Positions 24,959 through 35,854 of a stretch of 64,000 bases of DNA are shown in pieces; position 1 is the stretch's first letter, and each line of letters starts with the position of its first letter. The stretch is from Xestospongia bergquistia (Eukaryota; Porifera; Demospongiae; Haplosclerida; Petrosiidae), in assembly GCA_963965975.1 (NCBI GenBank), contig OZ014417.1, positions 62,001 to 126,000 of the forward strand. The letters run 5' to 3'. Made by a program: the position numbers and the translations under genes. The notes beneath the pieces were generated by a model. It saw nothing but the letters and a program-made list of their open reading frames with translations, searched no databases and was not told the origin of the DNA.

Positions 24959-27876
24959 ATGGCTGGTCTACCAGGGTGGAGCTGGTTCCTTTGTCTTGGT
25001 AAGTCTTATTAATGACTTCCAATGATTTTCTACACGTTTTACAGCAATAATATTGCAAGATACTAGTAAGATAGTTGCAAAAATAGTCCAAGTACAAGAA
25101 GGACAATCATTTAATGTATCATGTTCATATAATGGAGTACCAAATAAAAACTATTATTGGACTATTCAGCCACAACTTATTGATACAGTAGGAGAAGGAG
25201 ATTGTACAGAACTAAATGATAAACTCACAGTATATTGTCATGTCAATAGTGCAGCAATAAAACATAATGGAACATATAACTTTATATTAAACGAGATAAC
25301 AGAGCAAGTCTATCAATGTATTGTAGTGATATATGTGAACTTAATAAAAGGTTAGTATTTTGAACTAAATTTAAATATTTTTATTTTTGTATGAGTTAAA
25401 AATGCAAATTCAAATAATATTCATAAATTGTCATAAATATAGTTAAAGTCTATTCCTCCTACACTTGATTCTCAAGAGTAACATATGAATTTATTCTCTA
25501 TTGCAGTTAACAGCAGTAGTATTTATGATGTCATCTCAACCTCTTTTGATCAACAATTGTCATCTAGTCCAGTAACACAACTCTTGTCTACACAATACAT
25601 TCCTCCAACAACCCATCATCTTACATCAATACTATCTACCACAACATCAGGTCCTTCACCACCAGTACAATCTAGTACAACAGTGACCACCCATCCATCA
25701 ATACTATCTACCACAACATCAGGTCCTTCACCACCAGTACAATCTAGTACAACAGTGACCACCCATCCATCATCTAGTATAACAGTTATCACACCCAAGT
25801 CATCATCGACACTGACTATTGTTATAAGTCTTTTGATTGTCGTGGGTGTAATGATCACATTAGCATTGATAATTATCTCATTACTAATATTTCTAATAAT
25901 GAGACACAAAAAGAAAGGCAAAAGATTGCCATGGGAACAGAGGGAAGACGAAATAATAGACACTGGGTTTCTTCTTGGCAAAGAACGAGATGATTTATAC
26001 GAAGGTAAGTATTAATAATATGTGACCTGATTTGCAAAAAGGGACCACTTCTGTCACAACATTTGTGACCTGATTTGTGAAAAAAACACAATTGAAACAT
26101 AACAAAAACAGTTTTGCATACATGTAGAATAGTTATGCATATGTATCAACTGTATGTATAAAAAACTGAGATGTTTGAGATGTTTTAACAGTAGTTTGTT
26201 CAAAAGTCAGGTCACAAATGTTTTGACAGAAGTGGTCCCTTTTTGCAAATCAGGTCACATATGTTTATTCTACATTCTATTTGTTCTGTAGTAAAGGAAG
26301 ATGACAATAACATACCAAATCCTGTCTCATTTACTTCTATTGTATTTCAAGAGCTCACTGAAAAGGGTACATTTTCACTAGTTCATCATGCAACTATTAA
26401 AAAAACTGATGTATTTGTCAAACAATTGAGAGGTAATGAACTTACTAAAGAGAATATTTAATATAATAATTTTGTTGTTTAGAATCAACTTCAAAACTTG
26501 GTCGTGAAGAGTTACTTCATGAAATAGAGCTGTTAGAAAGACTCTCTAGAGAAGTAAGTTACCATCAATTCTTCTTATTATTAATAATTGGATTTAAATT
26601 AAGGGGCAACATCATCTCAATGTCATCTCCTATGTTAGCAGTACAGCTAGTCCTGACCCACCGTGTCTTGTAGTAGAATATCTCCCTTATGGCACTCTCA
26701 AAGACTTCCTTGTAAAGCTTCTTAAAGGACCATTACCTGGTTGGTATATGGATCATATTAGCACTAGTGTAAGAAGATTATACAACCATCAACAAATATC
26801 TGAAGATCTCTTTCATATAATTTTACAAATTACAAAAGCCATAGTATGTTATAATTATTAGAAAGTATGCAGTTATTATTTTATTATAGGAATATCTCAA
26901 TAGTATTGGAGTAATTCATGGACATTTATCAACTGCTAATGTTCTCTTGGGCCGGAAATTGCTAGCTAAACTCTGCAACTTTACTACTTGTCAATCTGGT
27001 GAGTACTTTAAGAACACAGGACGAGATAGTTACCTGAGAGACTTAGCTCCTGAGACCATTCTTAATGGTGAACATTCAATAAAGAGTGACGTGTATGTTA
27101 ACAAATTGATCATATTTTCATTAATTTTTATCTCTGTTTATAGATGGTCATTTGGTATACTTGTCTACAGAATAGCTACTTTTGGTAAACAAAAAAACAA
27201 CTATTAATTAAATCTTTATTTATATTGTATTACTAGAGAGTAGAGAGCCATTTAAAAATATCAAACCAAATCAGATCTTTGAGCACATCTCTCAAGGAAC
27301 TAGACCACCTCCTTTTTTACCATGTTACAGCAAAGAACTGTAAGACATCATTTGTTAACTTAACATTATTTGTTGATCTTTAGTTACTATCAACTTCAAC
27401 AATGTTGGAAATTTGATAAAGAAGAGAGACCAACATTCACACAATTACTACATACATTAGAGATTTTAGCTCAGAGTCCATCTACACATATACTGTTTCA
27501 TATCTCTGAGAAAAGACGTGGTTATATCAGTGATAACCATGAGATATATCTACAACCACCCCCATCTCATATTTCTGGAACAAATAAAAAAATTCAGTTT
27601 ATTAATGGTAAGATGGTTTTATCACATCCACAATCCACACCTGAAGACACTGGTACAACGTCAGGTAATGTATCTGATATTAGTACAGACACAGAGAATG
27701 ACTCAGCATCAAAAGGTCATTTCAAATGGTTAAAGAAGAAATCAAAGGAAGAAGACATACCAATTTCACAATTACTGATAAACCAAAAGTACACACCTGA
27801 TATTGAGAAATTTGAAAGAAATTTATTAATGGAATCTCAAAATATAGAGAGACAGAACCCACTAATTTCTATATAA
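24959..27876 (+). CDS. Receptor-type tyrosine pseudokinase with Ig-like and mucin-like ectodomain
   Basis: About eleven exons from ATG 24959. A signal peptide (PGWSWFLCL) leads into a single Ig-like domain (GQSFNVSCSYNG, YYWTI, Cys at YQCIVV). A Ser/Thr/Pro-rich mucin-like stalk follows, then a membrane helix (VISLLIVVGVMITLALII) and a basic juxtamembrane segment. The kinase domain lacks essential residues. The glycine loop is EKGTFS, and the lysine is kept in VFVKQL. The HRD motif is replaced by HGHLSTAN and DFG by CNF, while APE (LAPET) and the late RPTF arginine remain. It should therefore be catalytically dead. The C-terminal tail of about 100 residues contains acidic and Ser-rich sequence. 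Sponges have many receptor tyrosine kinases with varied ectodomains; the ligand is unknown. Confidence 0.8.
25626..25769 (+). repeat. 72-bp perfect coding tandem repeat in mucin-like stalk
   Basis: Two head-to-tail copies of a 72-base unit encode ILSTTTSGPSPPVQSS followed by TTVTTHPS. The copies appear identical at the base level, indicating recent expansion of a Ser/Thr/Pro stalk likely to be O-glycosylated. Confidence 0.85.
26018..26262. mobile_element. MITE-like element with about 56-bp terminal inverted repeats
   Basis: The arms 26018-26073 and 26207-26262 are inverted copies differing at about one base. Each outer end begins ATATGTGACCTGATTTGC. The 245-bp element has no coding capacity and sits in the intron after the transmembrane exon of the receptor pseudokinase. 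Target-site duplication is unclear in the AT-rich flank. Confidence 0.75.
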
Positions 27877-27900
27877 TGTATTATATTATTATTATGTGTT

Positions 27901-29417
27901 TCATTTGTTTAATTTTTGTTCTTCCATTTCAAGTTCCTCTAAAAGAAGTTGAGCATTTTTATCCTCAATTGCTGCCATCTTGTAAAACTCTTTGGCTTTT
28001 TTTATATCTTTATCAACTCCTAATCCATTGTAATACATGTTACCTAAATTAACCTAAAATTATATTGAAATCATCAGATTTCTTATAAAAAGAGTACTTG
28101 TGCAGGAGTAAACCCTTGATTAGCAGCTCTGTGGAAATACTCTGCAGCTTTTTCAAAGCTGTGTTCTACTCCTTTACCACTAAAATAATGTGTTGCAGTA
28201 TTATATATTCCAATGACAAGACCTATATTATGTGACAAGTGACTAAGACAATATGATACTGACTGACCAGCTTCTGCTGCAGACATGTGATGTTCAAAAG
28301 TCTTCTCAAACGACTGATCAACACCATCTCCTGAATTGTACATCTGTGCAAGAGCTAAATGAGCTACTGAATCTCCTAACAAGTTAAACTAGTATCCATA
28401 ACCTGTTTTACAGCCAAGACAAACCTAGTTCTACAGCTCTTTTATAACATTTAAATGCTTCAGTTTTGTCTTCAGGTATACCTTGACCTTTGCTATACAT
28501 GTCACCTAAAATAATATAAAATATTATGAATACTTTATAACTCATCATACCAAGAGCTCTAAATGCTTGAGGGACCATATTTTGTGCACTGACCTACAAT
28601 GACTTGTCAAGTATATCCAATGTAATCTCATTACCTTATAAAGTGTAAACGCTCGACTGAAGCTCTGGTCTACTCCCAGTCCACTATAATACATTGCACC
28701 TAATGCTAACTGGATATAAGTCAAGTTAATTGGACTCCATTTTAATATTACTTGAGCATATGGATGACCCTTCATTGATAACTCCGTAAAAATAGTAGCA
28801 GCTTCATTTGAATTAGCAGTACATCCCTGACCTATAACAGTTACTATTAGAAGTTAGCTATATTGTAATACCAGCTCTCAAGAGTTGTCCATAAGTATAT
28901 GAAGCATCAATATTGCCTAACTTGTGAGCATATCTAAATAGACTGGTAGCTGGTTTAACATTCTGTTCAGCTTGAAAAGACAATAAATATTATAATAATT
29001 ATATACATGGTGTGTCCTACTTTGTTGTAAAACTTGAAATGTTGCCACTGCTAGTTTATAAACCTCATCTCCATTCACTACACAATGATATCATTATGAC
29101 ATCATACTCGTATTAAACGTACACTTTAATTTCTCATTGTTACTTCTACTGGTCTCATCAACTAATACTGACTTCAGAAGGTCAATTTGTCTTGTCTCCA
29201 CTTCTAAATCACTTTTCAATTCTTTCTTCACTAAATCAATTAATTTACTAGAGTCTGATAAAGAAATCATTGTCATTAACACAATATCAATATTATTACC
29301 AGGGACTGTTGTATAATATTGTATAATATTAATATAACCAGTCCTAATGAGGGGTTGATGTCTTATCAGATGTTTACAATATAAAGAAGAATATCTCAGT
29401 AATCTCGTACGCAGCAT
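27901..29417 (-). CDS. Sel1-repeat protein with probable mitochondrial presequence
   Basis: About eight exons on the minus strand from ATG 29415-29417. The N terminus is basic and free of acidic residues (LRTRLLRYSSLYCKHLIRH), as in a mitochondrial presequence. The C-terminal two thirds consist of Sel1-type tetratricopeptide-like repeats. Examples are LALAQMYNSGDGVDQSFEK, THYFSGKGVEHSFEKA, LGAMYYSGLGVDQSFSRA and LGNMYYNGLGVDKDIKKA. The gene ends EEQKLNK. Mitochondrial Sel1 proteins such as DELE1 relay organelle stress, but orthology is not shown here. Scaffold function is inferred from the repeats. The start is about 200 bases from the divergent DNAAF4 start. Confidence 0.7.
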
Positions 29418-29620
29418 TGTTGTCTGTAGATATTGTTATTGTAATAAATCATAGATAATAGACTCTGGTAACTTACCAATGCTCAAGGCAAATATACGGA
29501 GTAGTAATTAAATCTTGACCCATAGATTTCTGTATAAATTTTAGAACGTTTCCGTTCACGTCCGTGCTTTGTATGCATTTGTCATTCAGGGTGGAGCTGA
29601 AGTAGTAAAGCTATCAAGAT

Positions 29621-30768
29621 ATGCCTATTTTAATAAAAGATTACACTTGGAGCGAGACAGAGTCACAAGTGACACTAACTGTACCTCTAAAAGGAGTCAA
29701 ACCAAACAAAGCCGATATATTTTCCAGTAACAGCTACATTAAAATCAATTTTCCACCTTACTTTTTTGAAGTCCAGCTATATCGTCCTGTTATTGAAGAC
29801 CAATGTACTGTTAGAATAGGTAATGGAGTCATTTTATTTAATTTAGTTAAAGAAGAGAAAGGTATATGGGATCAGCTCTTCTCTGAAGAGGACAAGGAGA
29901 GTATGGTTGAAAAGAGAAAGGAGGCAATTGATCATGTCCAGAAACAGGCTGAACAAGACAGAGCGGAGAAAGCAAAGAAGAAGCGAGATGAAGAACAATT
30001 TGCTATCAAAAAACAAATGAAATTAGATGAAGAAGAGAGAGAACGAATTGAGAAAGAGAAGCAGGTAAATTGATGAGTCAATGATATTATTATGACATTG
30101 GTATCATTGTTCAGGATGAGCGAGATAAAGCTACTGAAGATGTGGAAAAATGGAAGACACAACCAGTTACTAAAAGAGATGTATGGACTGGTAAAGTAGA
30201 GCGATCTCCTCCTCCATTAAGGAAAACAGGTTCTATTACTGTTCATTTCACGCCACGACCATTTACAACAGCAGCTCGAGAATCAAAAGCTGCCGAAGAG
30301 CAAGAATGGCTGGCAAAAATGGCTGCAGCTCGTAAAATTAAGCCACCAGAAAATTCGGAAGAGAATATTAATGAACGCAATCCTGAGTTTTTAAAAGATA
30401 AAGGAATTGAGTTTTTTAAAGCAGGCAATTATGAAGCTGCTATTAATGTCTTCAGTGAAGCATTACGACTCAATGAACTATTGCCTTCATTATATTCCAA
30501 CAGAGCAGCTTGTTACTTATGTACTAGTGATCTTGAGAGGTGCATTAGTGATTGTTGTAGAGCATTAGAACTGTACTATCCTGTTGTACCATCAAATTAT
30601 GTTGCTAGGACAAAAGTGTTCATACGTCGTGGTGCAGCATATGCTAAAGGAGGTCGCTTTGATTTGGCTGTACAAGATTATGATGCAGCTATCAAGTTAT
30701 CACCCAATGATGAGAAATTAAAAGAGGACTATTACAAATTAAAACAATTAATATTAACTAGTAATTGA
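29621..30768 (+). CDS. DNAAF4: Dynein axonemal assembly factor 4 (DYX1C1)
   Basis: Two exons, 29621-30064 and 30115-30768, encode 365 residues. An N-terminal CS (p23-like) domain starts PILIKDYTWSETESQV, with LKGVKPNKADIF and YIKINFPPYFFEV. A charged helix of about 60 residues follows. The C-terminal part has TPR repeats (FLKDKGIEFFKAGNYEAAI, LPSLYSNRAACYL, GAAYAKGGRFDLAVQDY). This order is that of DNAAF4, a cytoplasmic HSP90 co-factor that preassembles axonemal dynein arms. The human protein is 420 residues, so the linker is shorter here. The gene implies motile cilia, as in sponge choanocytes and larvae. Confidence 0.93.
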
Positions 30769-30811
30769 TATAATAAAAGGGGCTCACTCAATAAAACACA
30801 CATTATTATAT

Positions 30812-31198
30812 TTAACTATCAGAAATAACATGAACTTCATCTGTTCCTTGATAAGCATATTCCAGTGTCTTTACAATCATCTGCATGTCACCCTCTATTG
30901 TTCTAGCCCATTGTTCTAAATCACCAAGTCCTTTCAAGTTTTTATGAAAACCCTCTATCAGATGTAACCATTGAGTGGTCTGCTTCACATATTTCGCTGA
31001 ATGTGCCTGCAAGGTTTTAGCCTCTTTGTCTAATTTACGTTGGTTCTCATAGGCTCTCTCCACTCCTTCATTTAAAGAGTCAACAATGGCTGACGTACAT
31101 TGTTGAGCTGATGCTATAGCCACACGTTTTTTCTTTTCTTGTTCATCACGTAATAAAACTTGCCTTTCTTGATGCTCTTTAACAACTCTAGACAACAT
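30812..31198 (-). CDS. BLOC1S1: BLOC-1 subunit 1 (GCN5L1)
   Basis: A single exon encodes 128 residues. It starts MLSRVVKEHQERQ and contains NQRKLDKEAKTLQAHSAKY, KQTTQWLHLIEGF and WARTIEGDMQMIVKTLEYAY, which match BLOC1S1 along its length. It is a mostly helical subunit of BLOC-1 and BORC, acting in lysosome-related organelle biogenesis and lysosome positioning. It is divergent from PRPF19 with about 137 bases between starts, and its stop lies about 43 bases from that of DNAAF4. Confidence 0.93.
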   Translation of the reverse strand: MLSRVVKEHQERQVLLRDEQEKKKRVAIASAQQCTSAIVDSLNEGVERAYENQRKLDKEAKTLQAHSAKYVKQTTQWLHLIEGFHKNLKGLGDLEQWARTIEGDMQMIVKTLEYAYQGTDEVHVISDS

Positions 31199-31335
31199 GC
31201 TATAATAATAAATAAAAACTAATTGTATATGAATGTAAGGACACTACCTTATCTCTTTAGATAGAAAGTGGGTGTGACTTTATTAGTTAAAAAAAATTTA
31301 CATTCCCGCATTAAAATTTGAATATAGAAAAGACA

Positions 31336-34096
31336 ATGGCGCTGATTTGCTCGAGTAAGTTATTTATTTTATGCTGTTTACCTTATGTCATTAAAGGCAC
31401 ATATTGCTAAAATAATAATAATAATAATGACAATATTTATTAATACATATTTAATTTATTTTTTTATCTCATAGTTTGTCACGAAGTCCCAGAGGAGCCA
31501 GTTCTCTCACCTGTATCAAACCACGTGTTCGAGCGCCGTCTTATCATCAAGTATATTCAAGAGAGTGGTACTGATCCTATTAATGGAGAGCCATTGGAAG
31601 AGTCCCAGCTCCTTGATATTAAAGGTTATTAAATGTGTTATATAAAAATATTGTCATATTTTCTGTGCAGCATCCCCATTAGTGAAGCCACGCCCACCTT
31701 CTGCAACCAGCATTCCAGCTATTTTAAAATTGCTACAAGACGAATGGGTCAGTAATTCTTAATGTACTTAAAGTAATTAATATACTAATACTAGGAAATC
31801 ACCCCCAATTAATTAAATCTATTATTTCATTATAGGACTCGTGTATGCTACACACTTTTACATTACGACAACAACTCCAAACAGCTCGTCAAGGTATCTC
31901 ATTCTTTTATTGTATCTCATCGAACACATGTACTTAATAGAATTGTCACATGCTCTCTATCAACACGATGCTGCTTGTCGTGTTATAGCAAGACTCACTA
32001 AAGAAGTCAATGCTGCTAGAGAAGGTAATTCTTATTGTACATGTTGTTAATAAAGTGTCTTGTTAAAAAGCCTTGGCTACATTAAAACCTCAAGCTGCAG
32101 CATATGTGCCACCTGGTGGTCAACCTGGAGAACCAGTAAGTCTTACGTTTATAATGTAACTACTTCATTCTGTGTGTATTAGGTATCTGATACTGACAAA
32201 ATGGAGACTGAAGTATGACCATATATAATATATATGATATATTTCATTGACTTCTTATTATAGGTTGGACCCACAGAGATGACTGCTGAAATACTACAAA
32301 AAGTACATTTATAATATCATTCCATTATATTAGTGTCTTCTCTAGTTACAAGATACAGCAGCCATGTTGACTTCTGAACGTAAAAAGAGAGGAAAGAAAG
32401 CACCTGAAGGTCTCATTTCAGCTGAGGGCATTGCTAGCTTTAAGCAATCTGCCTCACACCCTGTAAGGCTGTTGACCCCATCCCTAATTTCTTATTAATT
32501 ACACTCTAATTATAGGGGCTGCATAGTGCTAGCATTCCTGGTATTTTAGCATTGGATCTTTCACCTGATTCTACCCGAGTTCTCACTGGTACAACACCAC
32601 ACCCCCTAATTATATTTAATTTATATTGATTGTAGGTGGAGCTGATAAGAATGCCATTGTATTTCTCAAAGACACTGAACAAATTTATGCTACATTTAAA
32701 GGCCACACAAAGAAAGTTACAAATGTCATTTATCACCCCAGTGTTGTGAGTTGGCCCCTATCATTATCATAATTAATACAATGTTGTATTTAGGACCTTG
32801 CTATCACTTCATCACCTGATACTACAGTACGTATGTGGCAAATAGACACAAGTGCTTGTACTCAAATTATTAGAGTGGGTGTGGTTGTTTGCAATGATTA
32901 AAACATATACCTCATTGTTTTAGGCTCATGAAGGGGCAGTGACTGATATTAGTCTCCACCCAACTGGTGAATATCTCCTTACTTCATCTACTGATGAGGT
33001 ACTGTCCATTGTAGTATATATCTGTCCATTTTATTCTATTTTCTCTCAGTACTGGGCATTTTCTGATATTGGCACTGGTCATGTACTCACAAAGGCCAAT
33101 GAACCAGATAATTCATCTCGTAAGAGGCAAAGATACTGTTTGTTATAACGTTACAATATCATTTTTATTAGCTTTAACTTGTGCAAAGTTCCATCCTGAT
33201 GGTCTGATTTTTGGAACTGGTACTGCAAACAGGTAAAACCAGTTTATTAAACTAGCATAGAATACTTGTATTTCATGTTTAGTGTTGTTAAAATATGGGA
33301 TCTTAAAGAACGTTCTAATGTTGCCAACTTCCAAGGTCACATTGGAGCCATCACAAGTATTGCCTTTTCAGAGAATGGGTTAATATTAAATTAATAATGA
33401 CAGGGATTACCCCTTCCTCTCTATCTAGGTATTATTTAGCAACTGCTGCTGAAGATTCACAAGTAAAACTTTGGGATCTTCGTAAGTTGAGAAACTTCAA
33501 GACTATAACATTAGGAGAAGGATATGAGGTAATATACACCATATGATGTAGTACATATCATATGATGTAGTACATATCATATAATGTAGTACATATCATA
33601 TAATGCAATACATACCATATGATGTAGTACATATCATATAATATGATGTAGTACATATCATATGATGTAGTACATATCATATCATATGATGTAGTACATA
33701 TCATACTAGTACATACCATATGATGTAGTATATATCATATCATATGATGTAGTTAGTACTAATTGTTATGTTTATTGTTTAGGTCAGAAATTTGTCTTTT
33801 GATGTCAGTGGTACATACCTTGCTGTGGGTGGTACAGATATACAGTGAGAATAACAACATGTACTATTGTACTCTGTATTATCAATTTATTGTTATAGAG
33901 TTTACCTTTGTAAACAATGGGACCTACTGAAGACCCTGCAGGGTAAGCTCAGCTGTGACATTAATAACAGTAATATTATATTGTTTTCATTAATGTAGAA
34001 CATACTGATATAGTCACTGGTGTTTGTTTTGGTTACAATGCTACTTTCTTAGCATCATGTGGAATGGACCGTACACTTAGGATATATAACCCTTAA
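31336..34096 (+). CDS. PRPF19: Pre-mRNA-processing factor 19
   Basis: About twenty small exons. The first encodes only MALICS. The U-box follows ([28 protein letters not shown]), then the coiled-coil tetramerisation region ([20 protein letters not shown]). A linker leads to a C-terminal WD40 propeller. Examples are [57 protein letters not shown] and the closing [17 protein letters not shown]19 is the E3 ligase and scaffold of the spliceosomal NineTeen complex. All domains are complete. Confidence 0.93.
33540..33755. repeat. Intronic minisatellite in PRPF19, about 20-bp unit
   Basis: About ten imperfect copies of CATATGATGTAGTACATAT fill an intron between two WD40 exons. The unit is itself partly palindromic (ATATCATATGATGTA). 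Confidence 0.85.
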
Positions 34097-34193
34097 TAAT
34101 AACAACATTACATCCTCTGGTTTTTGTATGATCATAGGAAGTTTGTTATTAATACAACAACATTCTAAGTACACAATAGTACAATAATACAGT

Positions 34194-35077
34194 TCACTTC
34201 TCTACTGGTACATTGTAAGCATAATCTGCTTTATGGTGCATTATTAACTGGCCTTCTACAAAATAGAAACTGTCCGATTTAGTCTCGTAAGGATGAGCAA
34301 TAAGGTTATGTCCTGAAAGAGAAAATATTAATCTTGTCAATTGTAGTTATGTCATGCTTACGTTCGCTGTCACTAAGAGGTGGGATCTCATATATATGTT
34401 CACAAGTGTTTCGACTATTTGGCATACAAAAGCCAAAATTAAAGTCAAAGCTTTTTAGACATTTATCATGAAAAAAATGACGCTCTATCATTTGAAAATT
34501 TTTGACAGGCTTGTCTCCAACAGTGAACTCAATGCTAATAAGTGAGAACAAGGAAGAATTCATATATCAATTAGTCTTGAATAGAGTGTAATAAATACGA
34601 TTACATGTTATTAACACGTACGTTGCTCCTATTGTACGTAAATCAAGAAATGTAGATGGAAAGTGATAACGTACAAATCTGGACGGCTCAGACTCAACAT
34701 CATCTGATGATTTTGATACTTCAAACAGAGTTTGTTCAGAGTCTAAATCGCGTATTTTAAATTTAGTGAATTCAATATTATATATATTAGCTTCCAGTGG
34801 ACATAAGTAATCTATAGTGTGAGTAACCACAAATGAAAACATAGAAATGCATTGTTCTCTTACTTTCTGTTGCTCTTGTTAGTTTCATCACATCTTCAGG
34901 AGATATTATAGCTTGTTTTAACAAGTCTGACTCGTTTAGAGTTGTAGCGAGTGGTTGTTTGGGTTTAGCTTGCCGAGATAAATACATAGATTTTCCACCT
35001 GAGGTTGATGAAGGTTGTCGGGTTTGTTTCGAAGTCGCTGTAGCTTTCTGACTCATTCTAACGATGTTTAAAGACAC
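34194..35077 (-). CDS. UNC119: UNC119 lipid-cargo chaperone
   Basis: Four or five exons on the minus strand. After a Ser/Thr/Gln-rich N terminus come [53 protein letters not shown] and [41 protein letters not shown] and [20 protein letters not shown] follow, and [11 protein letters not shown] ends the protein. These blocks follow UNC119 in order. UNC119 binds N-myristoylated cargo in an immunoglobulin-like beta sandwich and delivers it to cilia and membranes. Two in-frame Met codons, at 35077 and 35056, are possible starts; the second ([10 protein letters not shown]) is also plausible. Confidence 0.93.
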
Positions 35078-35854
35078 TTGAGGGACTCCAGGGGTCTTTT
35101 GTAGCTATAGAAGGTGTTTGTACTTGTTTGAACTCTAAATTTATTAACGATTGCCCGATAGAAATCAGTAATGAATCGACGATGACGTCTTATAATTTAA
35201 ATTTTTGTCTGCTTGTATTTGTATAAAAATTTATTTTCTATGAAATCAAGATGGCCGCCACGAAGCTTTGTCGCACTTTTCGATTGTTGCAATAAGTCGA
35301 GAGAGAAGAGAGCACCTGCAACACTATATCAAATAGAATAGGAACAGTAGAATCAGAAGTAAAGCCTCCATATTGTCATCGCTCTGCTACTACCGATTAG
35401 ACCAAGCTAGACTACATTCCGCCCTGTCGAGTCTGCTACTTTTGCAGAGCTACACAACTTGTTTCGACCTCTCCAACAAGCTTCTCCACTCTCCTTATAG
35501 TTTAACTAAAAGTCTTTGTTACTCTACTAGTCCAAAGACAGTATAACTAACTTTTAGCTGACGTGCTGAGAGAGAGAAGTGGTTCAAACTGAAGTGATCT
35601 CATTAATCTGATTGTCAATTGACTTTAGAGAACACTCGACATCAGGAGCTTGACTATCAACCACTATTTCACATGATACTGACTAGCTTACTATCTTAGA
35701 GGACTCAGTGTCTCTCTCTGTAATACACTAAGGAGATAGTTGAGTTAATTTGTTACTTTACAGTGAGGGAGGTAAGATTTATATTCAATATACAATCTAT
35801 ATAGTGTGTGATTACTGTAGTTAGAAAGATTAGTCAATATCTGTTCTCTGTACA
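35078..35854. promoter_or_regulatory. Divergent promoter and 5' leader between UNC119 and PHF12
   Basis: No exon-like protein sequence beyond a small upstream frame. Near 35244 the sequence CAAGATGGCCGCCAC gives an ATG in good initiation context that opens a 14-codon frame (MAATKLCRTFRLLQ); it also resembles a YY1 site. The rest probably includes the long PHF12 5' untranslated leader. Confidence 0.4.

Noticed and set aside
25616..25981. 121-codon minus-strand frame over the mucin-like stalk
   Set aside because: It is the complement of a Ser/Thr/Pro repeat and membrane helix in the receptor gene.
33540..33755. Repeat in the PRPF19 intron as a CRISPR-like array
   Set aside because: Units abut without unique spacers; it is a simple intronic minisatellite.
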